From the NCBI RefSeq assembly GCF_000283155.1, contig NW_004454266.1:134649-198648 (forward strand): DNA of 64,000 bases, in the 5' to 3' direction. Each line of letters starts with the position of its first letter. Position 1 is the stretch's first letter. The notes under the pieces are model-generated. The model worked only from the letters and a program-made list of their open reading frames with translations, did not search any database and was not told the DNA's origin. This DNA is from Ceratotherium simum simum (lineage: Eukaryota > Chordata > Mammalia > Perissodactyla > Rhinocerotidae). Of this stretch, positions 45,328 through 58,389 are shown one piece after another. A program made the translations under genes and the position numbers.

Positions 45328-48300
45328 CTCAGCTATATCCTCCCACTGCCTGCTTTTAAGCCCCTTCAAGTCATAAGGCGAGGAGAGACCCCACAGCTAA
45401 GTGGGCAGGAGGGACAGAAAGGTAGACCATCAGAGACAGAGATGGAGACCTACAGTTTGCGTGGTCATTTTCAATTGATGAACTGCTTGTCTCCTTTGAT
45501 CCTGGCTGTGAGCCAAGGGGAGCAGGATTGGCTTTCGTATAACATATAAACCCCATGAAGATCAGAGGGCTTGACTTGCCCCAGGTCTCTCCGCTAGCAA
45601 ACCCCAAGGCCGAGCCCAGCACCCAGGTTCCCAGCCTCCAGGACCTCCCCCTACATCAGGCTGCTCCAGACAGATAGATGGCCAGAACAGGGAACAAGGA
45701 CCCTGAGGACACTCCGCGGTGGTCCTTCCCAGGACACTGCACATCTCACCTGCACAGCGTGCAGTTTCTCTGACTCCTGAGCCCTGAGCCGCTGAAGTTC
45801 CCCGATGTCCTTTCTGAGCTTCCTGCTCCTGCGGTTGAGTCGTTCCTAGAGAGACGGACACACTTGTTTGTCAGACTAGGGGTGTGGGTGGCGCTCAACC
45901 AAACAGGGTGTGGGTCCTGATCTCAGGATGAGGCTAAAGTAAAATTCTGCCTAAAAATAGTCAGTCTTTGAAGCATCCTGCTTGGGATAAGGAACATGAG
46001 AGTTTATTTAACGGACAATGATGGGGAAAAAGCAATGGGTAATTTTTTTTAAAACCTTAACTACACAAAAATAACATAGTAACAGAACCTCTTCTACTTG
46101 ACTTCAGGGTGTTTTTCTCCTAACATCTGAAAGTTGTATGCTGATCACTGGCAATTCTTACTACTTCACATCAACAAGTGAAACCAGTTTAGACAGACTT
46201 ACTTGGGGGAGATGCAAAGCCTCTGGCACTACTCCCTTGCCCTGGCTGGGGTGGACAAGAGCCCTCCATTAGACACAAACCCACAGCCCAGGGAGGCATG
46301 TAACCTCTCTCTAAATCATAAATCAGTGTCTGGACATGTCCTGAAGCTAAACATGTTATGAATGATTTCAGTTTCTAAAAAATTTGCTTTTGGGTTTTTG
46401 ATAAACTGTGAGGGGAGCAAAAAGAAAGCTAGTATTGATACCAATATAGGCCTTTAATGAATCAAAGTGGAAGAAAGGTGAGGGCCAGGAGGCAGGTGTC
46501 AACACAAAACTCTGGAAACAGTCTTCTTGTAATCCCTTATTAGATTAGTTACAAAATGTATTTGCCCTGCCAGATAAAAGGGCATACAAAGCTGTAGTAA
46601 TAAAATAGTGTGGTACTGGTGCAAGAACAAATTGAAAATGAGAGAAGAGTGATCTCAGGGACAGACCCATGCTTATAAAGGAATTTAAAAAGAAAAAGTG
46701 GTACTTAAATCAGTGAGAGAAAGGACAGAATCTGTAGATACTGTGTTATGAAAACTGGCCTACAATAATAGAGAAAAATAAAGCTGGATCCCTACCTCAA
46801 ACCATATGTGAAAGTAGACTCTAGATGGATTAAAGATCTAAGTGTGAGAGGTAAAACTATAAAGTTAATAGAAAATCTTGTTAGAGAATAAATTTGTGAC
46901 CTATGGGTAGGGAAACATGTCTTAAACCCCCAAAAGCACAAACCATGAGGGAATTATTTAATTTGATTACCTCAAAATTATATATTTATGCTCAATGACA
47001 ACATGGACAACATGGAATTTTGTCTCATGGACAAAATTAACAGAGAAATGATAGATTAGGAGATGATATTTGCCATGTCTAAAACCAACAAGAGACTTCA
47101 ATATAGAATATAAAAAGGAAAGCCTACAAATCAATAAGAAGACAAGAACCCAAGAGAAAATTTGCAAAAAATATGAACAGTTAATTCACAGAAGAGGGAA
47201 TAGGAAAAGTGCTAAAGTGCATGTGAGTTGATGCCAAAACTCACCAGTGATTAGAGAAATGGAAATTAATACAACAATGAAATAGTATTTGACACCCATC
47301 AGATTAATAAAAATTAGACAACTGGAAAACGCTGAGGGTAGGGGATGGATGTGGATATAAGCACCATATTGCAGGCTGGTGAGATGTGCACTGGCACAGC
47401 CACTCTGGTGAGGGTCCCAGTCACCTAAGCATACTTGCCTCTATGATCCAGTGGTCCTGTTTCTGGGTAAATATCCCAGAGAATTCCTCACTTAAGTCCT
47501 AAGAGGACACGAACACTACAGCATTGTTTGCTGTAAGAGAGAGTTGGAGTCACGTAAAGTCCATTCCAGGGGAAATGGATGAGCAAAGTGTGGCAGGTGC
47601 CCACTATGGAATACTATACAGTTGTCAGAAGCAAAGGACTACATGACACACAGAGCATACACTGATCTTAAAAACATGGTAAAGTGGGCCGGCCCCGTGG
47701 CTTAGTGCTTTAGTGCGCGTGCTCCGCTGCTGGCGGCCCGGGTTCGGATCCCGGGCCCGCACCAATGCACTGCTTCTCCAGCCATGCTGAGGCCACGTCC
47801 CACATACAGCAACTAGAAGGATATGCAGCTATGACATACAACTATCTACTGGGGCTTTGGGGGGGGAAATAAATAAAAAATAAAATTATAAAAAAAAAAA
47901 TAAATAAAAACATGGTAAAGTGGAAAAGCAAGAAATAGAATCAGGTCTATAATATAACTTTGTTAATTCAATGTACAAGCATACAATACAGAAATATGTG
48001 TTTTTATCAAACTGTCTACAAATAAAAATGCCATAAACACTTTAAATGGTTGCTCATGGGAGGGGGAGGAATGGTGATTAAATGGAACAAGCAAGTAAAA
48101 CAAGAAAGTGACTTGTGGACTAAAGATAAGGATGTGCTATTGGCTGAAGAGTGTGTGTTTCATTAACTGAATCCTTCCCATCTCAGGTAAAAAAAAAAAA
48201 TTTTAGGAGATTTTGTTGTTGTTGTTGACTGTTTATGGAGGATATTTTTTATTTTTGTCATTTTTGTCTGGTTTCCTCTCGTAAACTCTTTTTTTTTTTT

Positions 48301-51300
48301 AATGAGGAGGATCAGCCCTGAGCTAACATCTGATGCCAATCCTCCTCTTTTCTCCTGAGGAAGATTGGTCCTGAGCTAACATCCGTGCCCATCTTCTTCT
48401 ACTTTATATGGGACACCGCCACAGCATGGCTTGACAGGCGGTCCATCGGTGCGCTCCTGGGTTCTGAACCGGCGAACCCGGGGCGGCCAGAGCGGAGCAC
48501 ACGCGCTTAACCACTGCGCCACCAGGCGGCCCCTTGTAAACTCTTAAAATGTGTTGCTTCGGGAAGAGTCCCATATCACTGGAGATGTACATGTAGAGGT
48601 TGAGGTTGGAGGAGATGACTTTGAAAGTTCTGGCCCTGAGATTTTGTGGATGAAATCAAAGTCAAGGGACTGGAGGTGAGAGATCAGGAAGGACATTCAT
48701 GCAAGCAAAAAGCTTCAGTAAGCAGAGGAGACAATGATGTCACTAGGAAGTTATTAAAAATTTGTCATGTCACTGGGTGTCACCTGTAGGCACTTCCCTT
48801 CAGAGAGGGAAAAAACACTCATTGGAGGAGTGGGAGGTAGCAAATGGGCATCGTGGATTTCACTGGTGGGTCTCAATGGTGAAGGAGAAGGCTGGGCTGG
48901 GGAACTGTTTGCATGACTACAAAAGTTCAGGTCTCACACAGCTCAAAAATGCAAACAAACACCCTTCACCTTGCTACCTCATCAATCTACTCTCTGTCTC
49001 TGTCCTTATAATTGAACTTTGAGTAGTCAGTTCCCACTGTCTTCACGTCCTCATGGCCTCTTTGCTCGTCAGCCATCTGCTTTGTTTCTCATCACTCTTT
49101 TAAAACTTCTCTCTCCAAGGTCACCATTGATCTCCAGGAATGAAATCAGAGGTGCCTTCTTCTCAGGCCTCCTATTCTTTGATGTAATTCTCTCCTCATG
49201 TCCCACCTCACTCATCCCACTCCCCACCCCTGTCCTTCCTTGACCTCCTTGAGGTTGTTTCTCTAACCCTTTTCTATCTCCAAACGATATCTTTAACTTT
49301 CCATCTGGAGGCTCCAGATCTTATCATAATTCCCAAACTAGATCTTTTTCCTAACAGTCAATCCCACGTTTCCAGCTGAGAGCTAAGTATCTCCTACTGC
49401 CCTATTCGCAGCTCAAAATCAATCCGGAGAAATCACACTTATCATCCCCTTCCCCACCTTCTGCAATCCACTACTCTTGGCCTCCATGTTTCTGTCTTTG
49501 GACCCACCACTCTGTCTGTCACCCAGATTGAACTCTCAGTCCTATTTCATCTTCTATCTGTGTTACTCCTCTCCTCAAAATGGGTTCTCATTACCAAAGA
49601 TAAACCCAAACTCCTTAACCCAGTATCCAAGGCTCTCCGAGACCTAACCCCAATTTACATCTCTGGTGTTACCTCTCCCTACTCCCTCCGTGCTCTCTGC
49701 AGCAGCCAAACAGAACTGCTCGGGGTTCCCTGAACACACCCCATGCAGCCACACCTCCTCATGGCTTCCCTTTTACTTCCTTCTAGTAGGAATGCTATCT
49801 ATTTCTCCCTGACAAAATCAGGCTTATTCTTAAGATCCAGTTCAAAAAGCCACAGTCCTATCTTCTGGTGTAGTTTAAAATTCAATAAAGAGTTTAAAGT
49901 CAACTGAAAACACTGTGCCAAGGAAAAAAGAAAGCAAAGATAACAGCAATAAAGATAAATGCATGAAATAATCAAAGATAATACAGATCTGTCATTTACA
50001 ATATTCAACATGAGTAAGGTAAAGTCTCTGTTCTTAAAAAAATTTGTTCATCCATTGCATTAAACTAATATTCAGTGGGTGCATATCACGTGAATAAAAG
50101 CACACATTAGAATGAAAAAGCAAAATTCTACAAACTTTTGTCTTCCTAAAATATTCTTCAGGGCCGGCCCCGTGGCTTAGCGGTTAAGTGCACACGCTCC
50201 ACTGCTGGCGGCCCGGGTTCGGATCCCAGGCGCGCACCGACTCACCGCTTATCCGGCCATGCTGAGGCCGCGTCCCACGTACAGCAACTAGAAGGATGTG
50301 CAGCTATGACATACAACTATCTACTGGGGCTTTGGGGGAAAAAAAATAAATTAAAAAAAATAAATTAAATATTCTTCAGGGGAAAAAAAACCAAACTGAA
50401 ATATAAGAAATAGTACAAGACCTGTTTTGTCTTAATGGATATTTTTTAAAGTTTGTGATTCTATCAGATATCAGATAAAATGTGATTTTACATTAAAAAA
50501 ATTAACCAAAAACATCATTAAGTAGTGATGAAACATGAACCTAGGAACATTGAAATTCTTTCTCAGATGGCTTACCAACAAAACGCATGAAAGAAAAAGT
50601 GGTTAACAGACAAACAGGTATCTTTTCCTGATACAGTTGCCAAAAAAAATTACCAACTTTCAAAAAAGCATGCTCCTTACGAACCAAAAGTATCCCAAAA
50701 TATGGATGAGAATTATGTCACCCATTATATTTTATGAGGAAAAGTGGTGTTGATGACTAAACTTGACAATGTCCGTATGATTGTGCATGTAGAAAACATC
50801 AGGAAATTAACTTAAAGGATATACGAGCTCAGCAAAGACTCTCATTTGATCAACAAGTACCAATTGCCAAAAAACGAACCTTATAAGACACACAGCTACC
50901 TTCAATATGAGGTTTAAGTAAAGACAATTTAACATCTGATTCAGAAACATAAATGAAAACACGGAGTGATATATTCTCCTATTGGCTGCTAAAATTAAGG
51001 AAGCCCCCAAAAGTTATAATTATTAATGTAATCAACAAATTTAATGCAATGCCAATTAAAATCTGAGGGAATGCTCTACAAAACTTAGAAATATTGCACA
51101 AGAAAATTCCTCTGAAAAGATAGTCAGAAGAACATCAGTTTACAAAAAACTATTATATGGCAAAGATGCTGCTAGATTTTTTTAAAAACCATAAAAAAAC
51201 AAGTATTAAGACTATATAATAACTTTAGAACAAAAAAAATAATCAACAGAGTAGAATGAAAAAAAAATGTTATTATGAAAATTTAATTTATGTCAAACCA

Positions 51301-54300
51301 GAAACAACACATAGATGTGGAAAGGACTCACTGTTACAGACATGTTTTGGGGACAACTGGACACTAGAATAAAGAAAAATTAACATGAAGTCCTCCTTCA
51401 AAACAACACACTATATTCAATTCCAAATAAGCCAGGAATTAATTAATCTTTAAAAAGCAAACAGAATAGCATAATCATTTAGATGAATTTCTAAGACACA
51501 GTGATTATATTTTTTAAAAGAATAGAACTGATTTAAATACAAATTTCTAAAACTTTTGCCCCAAAATGCAATAAATAAGAAAAGAAATAAGAGAATAAGA
51601 AAAATAGATATTAAATATAACTAATATAGCTTAATAGCCAAAAGATAAACTACTTTGATGCAATGATATAAAACATACGCTCTGATTCTAGGGGAAAATG
51701 TAGATAGTGAGTCTTCATACAGAAGAAAACCTCACCACCAGCATTCTTAATCAAGCAAAGTAAAAAACTTCAGCATTGTTACACTTAGAAAACCAGCAAA
51801 ATACATTAAAGTGATTGACACCGACATGGGTTGGGCAGTGGAAGCAAGTGTGCAAAAAAGACCTTGTAGCACTGCCAATTATTCAGTCTTTCTGGGGTAC
51901 AGTCTGGGATTACATAATTCCTTTAAAAAAGACACAGTTTATAATATTTAACATACAAAATTTAATTCAAAGAAATAGAAATATGGTGAGAAATCATAAG
52001 AAATCTTTATTTCAAAACTGTGCTGTCAACATCTACAAACACACACGGGGTCCACCATTATAATCACTCCTTCGGAAACACTCTCAACTCCTTTGCCTCC
52101 CCTTCTATTACTTTTCAGGCAACTCCTTATCCCCGGATAAACTCGACCACCATCTTTTCCTTGGCTATCCTCAAGCAGCCTCATGAATCACATTGAATTC
52201 CTAGTTTCAAAACTCAAATTGGTGTTCCCACTCAGTTTCTCTCATAGGTTCACTTTCCCAAACTATACCACAGCTTCTCCTCTCTTTTCAAATCTTTCAC
52301 ATCCCCATTTCCACCCACACTGCTGATGTTCCTCTCTTTTAGCATCTGGAACACCACCCCCCTTGTTTTTCTCCTGCCTTGCTAGTGGCTCATTCTGAGT
52401 CTCGTTTGCTGGGCGCTCCTCTACCTCACATCTAAATCATGGCCTCTCTCAGGACCTGGCCCTGGAACTTCTTTTCTTTCTAGACTCTCTCCTGAGGCTA
52501 CTGCATCAATTTCCTTGGATTTAAACATCATCTTTATTCTGATGGATCCTCATTCTAGGTTCTGGGAATACTTCCCCAGACTCCCTTTGGAGATCCAGAG
52601 TTCATGTCCAACTGCATATCCAAGATCCTACTTTGATGTGTCTCAGCTTGGATTCAACTTGTCCTAAATGAAACCCGATGTTTTGTTCAAACCTCTTCTC
52701 CCCAGCCCTTATCTTTCCATCATCCATCTAGTTTCTCAAGCTAGAAACTCATGAAGTCATCTTTGATTCCCTTCATTCTGTCACTCCACTTCTCATCTAT
52801 CAGTATATGCTGTCAATTCAAACTCTAATTATAAATTCTTCAAATATAACAAGACTTTTCCAGACTTGGGCCTCTGCATTGCTCCCCCACTTCCCATTGG
52901 CCAGCTTTTCTTTCTCTAGGTCTCAGTTTCAGCGTCACCCCCTCCATGAGGCCCTCACTGACCACACTAACATGAGTCATCCATTACTCTCTATCTCAGA
53001 TCCTTGTTTGTTTTCTTTCTAGCTCATAAAAAACATAGAGTTTGTTTGATTTCTTGTCTATCTCCCTTACTAAACTGTAAACTTCCTGGAAGTAGAGATG
53101 GCATCTCTGTTGTTCATCATTGTATTCCTAGCATGTATTGTAGTTCCTAACACACTGCAGGAACTTATTTAAGTTTTTCTTAAATAAACAAACATTGTTA
53201 TTGATTTATTTTAGGTGTCCTGTCATAATGTAAAAGTAGACTTGAGGACAAAGATTATGAATCATCTTTTTACTTCCTACAATCCCTAGCATGACATCCT
53301 ACACAAAGCACAGACCTGAATAAACCATTGAGTGAGTAAGTAGTAGATTTTCTCCATCTTGTGCCTGGCTGATCAGCAGGTGGGAGCCCCGCCAACCCCC
53401 CGTGGTACACTGCACCTAGAAGGAATGATGTTAGAACCAGAGAACTCTGCCTCTTTGGCTTTCTGAACTATTTCTCTACCTTCCTATAGTCACCCCCAAT
53501 CTGGACTCCCCACTTTCTCATCCTGTATTATAACATGTTTTCAAAATTCAAGTATTGGGGTCAGCCCCATGGCATAGCTGTTAAGTGCACGCGCTCCGCT
53601 GCTGGCAGCCCAGGTTTGGATCCTGGGTGGGCACCGATGCACTGCTTGTCAGGCCCCATATAAAGTAGAGGAAGAGGGGCATGGATGTTAGCCCAGGGCC
53701 AATCTTCTTCAGCAAAAAGAGGAGGATTGGCATGGATGTTAGCTCAGGGCTGATCTTCCTCACAAATAAATAAATTAATTAATTAATTAAAAAACAAAAG
53801 TCAAGTATTGAATAGAAGACTTTGGAAACTCATCCTTCATTGTTGGATAGAAAGACACCATGGTGAAAATATGTCAATTTTCAAACACTGACTGGATTGG
53901 GGGTGCCAGGGGTGGGGGTAGGTTGGTAAAAATAATGCTAAAGCTAATTGGTAAAATAAGCATATATAAGTATCCACAAAAATTCTGAAAGATAAGAGTA
54001 TTGTGAGGGTTCTAAGACCTACTGGACATTAAAATACATTGCAAAGGTACAGTGTTTAAAATGGTTTGACACAGAGGCAGGAATAGACAGAAGAATAGAG
54101 CACAGCAGACAGTCGAGAAAATATGCGTGTGTATGTATATGCATTCATGGCATATTATGAAGTTGGCATTCAAATCCATGGGGGAACTATGGATTATTCA
54201 ATAAACAGTGATAGGAAAAATTGTTTGTGACTTGGAAGTTATCTTACTCTTTCACCAAAATATACCTTGGGTGTTCTAAGTCCTGCAAAATATATGTTGA

Positions 54301-55599
54301 AGGGTATTCCCTGCAACATTTCATGTGATCTCAAAACAAAACAATAACCAGGAAATAACCCGATGTCTGTATGTCTGCCAATTTATGGTACATTCATAGA
54401 ATTGAATACCATGCAGTTGTTGAAAAGAATTCATAAGATCTCTACATACTGATGGGAAAATGGGAAAATGTCCAGACGTATTTTTAGATGATAAAAATGA
54501 GTTACAGAAAAAAATAATGAATCCTTTTGTGTATGTGTGTGTTTTAAAGAGTGCATTCACACACACACAAAATTTTCTGGAAGGATGATACACAAAAATC
54601 TAACAATGGTTACCTCTGGGGACTGAGAATGGAAGAAAGCAGGAAGAAAGACTTTTACTTCTGACTTTACACCTTACAGTGTTGTCTGAAAGTATTTCCA
54701 AGAGCATATAATTTTTATGATAAAAAAATTAAATAAAATAGGGTAAAAATAATCACTATAGAAAGGAAGGAAGGAAAGAAAAGAGAAAGAAAAGACAAAG
54801 AAAGAAAGAAGAGAAAGAGAGAGAGAGACTCATGTACTAATTTCCAGGTTTCGATATAGGTATTTGCAGGATATTATTAGCATATGTCAAATCTGATTAC
54901 ATTCTACCCCTTTTCTAGTACCATCAACCTCGGAAACCATATAGTTTTAGTACTGAAAGAGTTTTGCATTATCTGGTCCAACTCCTTCATTTTACAGATG
55001 AGCAAATTGAAAGTAGCTCATGCTTCCTGGGAATCTGACATCACAGCGACAATATCCCTTCTTAGACTCATATTAACGCTTTGACACTTTAATATTGGTA
55101 GCAAAATATACATGGAAAAGAAAGACGAGGGTCCGAAATAGGATGAAGCAGAAGAAACAAGAAAAACGGCGGCTACTGAGGCTCTGTGATATGCCAGGCA
55201 TAATGGACAGAAGGTTGGAAGGAGTAACTCAGGGAGGTGGGGACCCCGCCTTACCTTGTAGTGGCTGATGGCATTTTCAATGGCCAGCTCACAATGAGAC
55301 TTGTGTTCAGGGGACACCAGGCATTCCATACACAGAAGAAGTCTGCTCTCCTCACAGAACCAGCACACCTTCTTCTGGTGGCTGTCGCAGATATAGCCTG
55401 CCCCCAGCACCTCCTCGGAACAGGGCTTCCGGCAGAGGGGACAGCAGAGGATTCCGGAGGCCGAGGCCTTCGCCACGTGCTGGGCCAGGCACACTCGACA
55501 AAAGAGGTGCTTGCAGTCGGTGCTCACTGCCTCCTTCAGGTGTTCCTGGCAGATGGGGCAGACGCCCTCTTCCTGGCTGTCCTCCCGCAAAGGGAGCAT
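44055..55599 (-). CDS. TRIM40: TRIM40, RING/B-box/coiled-coil protein without SPRY, complete
   Basis: TRIM40 is a gut-enriched TRIM protein reported to act as a NEDD8/ubiquitin ligase that dampens NF-kB and RIG-I-like receptor signalling. Five coding exons, in transcript order: 55599-55255, 45845-45750, 45048-44824, 44525-44503 and 44319-44055 (345, 96, 225, 23, 265 nt), giving 317 codons plus TAG. The RING residues are C14, C17, C29, H31, C34, C37, C53 and C56. The B-box residues are C71, H74, C82, C90, C93, H99 and H102. The coiled coil is in exons 2-3. There is no SPRY domain, as is normal for TRIM40. ATG 55599-55597 was chosen; an in-frame GTG lies upstream. Two oddities: the exon-3 donor is GC, not GT, and after ..[12 protein letters not shown] the frame runs about 63 more Ser/Pro-rich residues, whereas the human protein (258 aa from memory) ends soon after this point. 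Intron 1 is 9.4 kb. Confidence 0.92.
44822..44823 (-). other. GC splice donor of TRIM40 intron 3
   Basis: The exon ends ..CTGAAG and the intron starts GCGCGT, where GT would be normal. The frame, the 75-codon exon length and the next 23-nt exon all require this junction. The nearest GT (4 nt further) would shift the frame. Confidence 0.7.
45288..45326. repeat. (CA)n microsatellite in TRIM40 intron 2
   Basis: An uninterrupted AC dinucleotide run of about 39 bp, likely polymorphic. Confidence 0.97.
46520..48190 (+). repeat. L1 LINE ORF2 3' portion, decayed
   Basis: 'aaagctgtagtaataaaata', 'aaaatttgcaaaaaatatga' and 'actatggaatactatacagt' are sense L1 ORF2-end text. An ERE1 interrupts it at 47688-47904. 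No open frame survives. 45846-46520 holds nothing recognisable. Confidence 0.7.
47688..47904 (+). mobile_element. ERE1 SINE with 19-bp target-site duplication
   Basis: Near-consensus ERE1 inside the L1. 'taaaaacatggtaaagtgg' occurs at 47669-47687 and 47905-47923. Confidence 0.97.
48291..48533 (-). mobile_element. ERE SINE (long form) with target-site duplication
   Basis: A T-run, two antisense body units, 'tatatgggacaccgccacag' and the head complement 'ccaccaggcggcccc'. 'gtaaactctt' is repeated at 48281-48290 and 48536-48545. Confidence 0.95.
49020..49870 (+). repeat. L2 LINE, long sense fragment
   Basis: 'ctctccaaggtcaccattga' followed by 'aaactccttaacccagtatc', 'ccaaggctctccgagaccta' and 'ttccctgaacacacccca' are L2 coding-region text running into the 3' part. 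Confidence 0.75.
50163..50366 (+). mobile_element. ERE1 SINE with 14-bp target-site duplication
   Basis: Near-consensus ERE1. 'aaatattcttcagg' is at 50149-50162 and 50367-50380. Confidence 0.96.
50560..52060 (+). repeat. Old L1/HAL1-like sequence
   Basis: A-rich sequence with 'caatgccaattaaaatctga' and other ORF2-like text, heavily decayed. It lies in TRIM40 intron 1. The family assignment is tentative. Confidence 0.45.
52080..53200 (+). repeat. L2 LINE, long sense fragment
   Basis: Contains the decayed reverse-transcriptase stretch ('ggatttaaacatcatcttta', 'gaaactcatgaagtcatctt') and the 3' part ('caccccctccatgaggccct', 'taaactgtaaacttcctgga'). Confidence 0.7.
53558..53800 (+). mobile_element. 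ERE SINE (long form) with target-site duplication
   Basis: Head GGTCAGCCCCATGGCATAGC, two 'ggatgttagc(c/t)cagggc' units and an ATTA-rich tail. 'tcaagtattg' is at 53548-53557 and 53801-53810. Confidence 0.95.
53930..54740 (+). repeat. L1 3' fragment
   Basis: 'gaataccatgcagttgttga' and 'acaatggttacctctgggga' are typical of old L1 3' ends. Confidence 0.5.
54762..54830 (+). repeat. GA-rich simple repeat
   Basis: A pure-purine stretch of GGAA, GAAA and GA steps, about 425 bp downstream (in transcript sense) of TRIM40 exon 1. Confidence 0.9.
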
Positions 55600-55684
55600 G
55601 GTCTCCACCCCACACTGTCAGCCTCCCGTCTATAGGGCCTCCTTCTCCACTGGGGCTTTGGAAGGCCTGCCACATAGACACTCC

Positions 55685-55703
55685 AGATAAGATGGCCCAG
55701 CTG
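55685..55703. promoter_or_regulatory. GATA motif and E-box upstream of TRIM40
   Basis: AGATAAG at 55685-55691 and CAGCTG at 55698-55703, about 86-104 bp upstream of the TRIM40 ATG. GATA factors drive gut genes, which would suit TRIM40, but the link is inferred. Confidence 0.35.
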
Positions 55704-55719
55704 GAAGGCAGCAGCCCTA

Positions 55720-57139
55720 GCACAGCCTAGAGGGCATGACTTGGCCCTCCAACTTCAGGCAACTGCCCGCTCTCCATCAATGAGCCGTAGCCAGACCATG
55801 CAAACCACGATTCTACACGAGTTGCAGAAATATCTCATCAGCTTTGACATGCACCCTCTGGTTTCCTTGTATTTACTAAACTTGAAATCACTATTTTTCA
55901 GACACCTGGAGGAAGCAGGTGATTTAAAAACCAATTCTATTTTCCTCGTCAGAGCTTTCTGTGAATATTTTTACAGTTCAAAGTTAAAAGCCCAGAGCAT
56001 CATGATCAAAAGCCAGAGCATGGTAAACTTAAAAGTTGAAAGTCTCTAATTTACCCTCAGTTGGGAGAATTTGGCAGGAGTTTGGAGTGTCCTCTCCACA
56101 CTGGAACATTAGAAGGCTCGTGGTCACACTCTAAGAATTTGGCTACTGCTATCAATTACTACCACTAACTATTTGCATCAGCATCTCTGTCAGCTGGTCA
56201 CTCTCTCAACCAGCATCCTTTCCATACGGATTCTACAATGAAAGAGTAGCAGAAAGAGAACAGGACATAGAGCAGACCAGAGACCTGTGTCATGTTTAAA
56301 GGCACATTTACCATTCCTTTCAAACCATCTCCAAAGAGGACCCAATGAAAGAAGTACTCCCCAGCATCAGTTCCCTTAAACACTGCATTCACTCTCATTC
56401 CCTCATCCCCAAACCCCTTGCCTAGTCCTCCTCCCAAGAAGCTCTTTTAGTATCCTACCTCAATTTCTCCTGCTACAACTTCAGGTCATTTTATCAGGCT
56501 CCAGTTCTGGAGAGATGGCCAGCAGTGAATGATTCTTTTTAAATCATACCGATTATATAAGCTCATGTGTCAGTAAGACTAGGGGAGAGGTGAAGAGGCC
56601 CGTCATTTCCTGGAAACACTGAATTATCAGGAAAATGAAACGTGTCATGGCTGAGTAACCGACCTGGAGTAGTTGGAAGGTGAGATGGACTTTGATTGGT
56701 GCAAGGTGTGGCTTGTTTGCACAAGGAGAGGAGGAAGGCCTTGGCGCCTTCGATGTAAGTGACACGAACTGAGAGTCAACTCACGAAATGAGGACCTCCC
56801 AGAACCCCAGCTTATGGTACCTCAGGATCCAGGCTTCATAGAACCATGGCATCTACTCATGATACTGGAAGATCAACTGCTCACCCCACTGTCTTCCAGT
56901 TTCCCTCAGTCAGGATGGTCTCAGCCCTGACACTAGGGAAGACCACAGGGGGTCCCACTAATAAGGGCTGCCAGTTGAGGCTTTAAGGGTTCAAGATTCT
57001 TGTTAAAACCTCACTCCATAGTCTCCTTCCTCATTCCCACTTTGCCACCCTCTGCTGTGGGGGTGCTACTAAAGTCACTTTCCCCAAAGTCACAGTTCCT
57101 TGGCTTTCTTCTCAAAGGAGGCAGACGGCTCCCTCAAAT
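55720..57139. other. Intergenic interval, no gene seen
   Basis: Read on both strands, with no splice-flanked coding frame and no well-matched repeat. Parts may be old L2. Confidence 0.5.
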
Positions 57140-57610
57140 CTCAGGGTTGCGGGCAGGTGGGCATCTTCCTCACCCCATATCACCACCTCCTGAGCATGAC
57201 TTCCCCGGAGCCAGACAAAATATCTGCTTGTGGAGCTCTGCTTGTCCACGCTCTACTCCTTCCTGGCTGCCCTCCGCAGAGCCATCCCCCTTAATTCATT
57301 GAGGACTTGCACACGAGACCCACAGGCTTTTCCCTACCTCATGTCCTGCCACCATCCCAGGTGATTTCAAGGACTAGGTAGATGACCATCCACATGGAGG
57401 TCCTGCAGCTCCTTGACTTGCTCAATCCAGTGACCTTTACTTTTGCCACCCACCCTAGTGATCCTTCTCCGGACCTTGTCAGAATTCAGATTTCCCCACC
57501 TGAAATCACAAATCCGGGCACTGGACCCGTCCTACAGCTCTCTCCCTAAGCTATACCACATCTGTTCTTCCATCTCTGATCCTAGACTGCTCCACATTCT
57601 ACATTTCTGT
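57140..57610 (+). repeat. L2 LINE fragment (endonuclease region)
   Basis: 'catcccaggtgatttcaagg' then 'ccacatggaggtcctgcagc' and 'cagtgacctttact' resemble the L2 endonuclease segment, strongly decayed. Confidence 0.5.
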
Positions 57611-58072
57611 CACATCTCATGAGATAATACGAGAAACAAAAACGTAGAGAGATTAAGCGACCTGCCCAAGGCGACAGAGGGATAAACAGAGAGCAAGGAT
57701 TCAGATCTGGATGTGTCATCCTAGCCCACATGTTTCATCATCACAAAATGTCATCTCTTCACACCCTTCCTAGCTCTTAGAAAGAGTTCAGTAAAGCCTT
57801 AATAAATGGATGGGCAAATGGACAGATAGATAGTTGGATTTTGGATAGACAGGTAAAGAAATAGCACTTTGTACCACCTTAGAGAACTGACCTTATGGTA
57901 ACTTCTATAGTTATTTAGATACTTTTCTTGATTTTCCTTCTGGTTTATTGAGCAATAATAAAGGCAGGGATCCACTGTATTTAAGTTAACACTAGCTTAA
58001 GAATGATTTAAGGGTAGAAGTCATAAAAGGAAAGACAGATAAGTTCAACCACATTTTAAAAGATTTGCATGA

Positions 58073-58378
58073 GGGGCTGGCCCCATGGTTTAGTGGTGAA
58101 GTGCACGCGCTCCGCTACTGGCAGACCGGGTTTGGATCCTGGGCGGGCACCGACACACTGCTTGTCGGGCCATGCTGAGGTGGCGTCCCACATACAGCAA
58201 CTAGCAGGATGTGCAACTATGACATACAACTATCTACTGTGGCCTTGGGGAGAAAAAGGAGCGGGGGAAAGGAGGAGGATTGGCAACAGATGTTAGCTCA
58301 GGGCTGGTCTTCCTCAGCAAAAAGAGGAGGATTGGCGTGGATGTTACCTCAGGGCTGATCTTCCTCACAAAAAAAAAA
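58073..58378 (+). mobile_element. Longest ERE SINE: ERE1 head plus two long-form tail units
   Basis: The first 190 bp are ERE1-like (to 'ctatctactgtggccttggg'). They are followed by two 'gaggaggattggc ... agctcagggctgg' units and an A-tail. 'aaaagattt(g/t)catg' flanks the whole element, so it moved as one unit. Confidence 0.93.
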
Positions 58379-58389
58379 AAAAGATTTTC

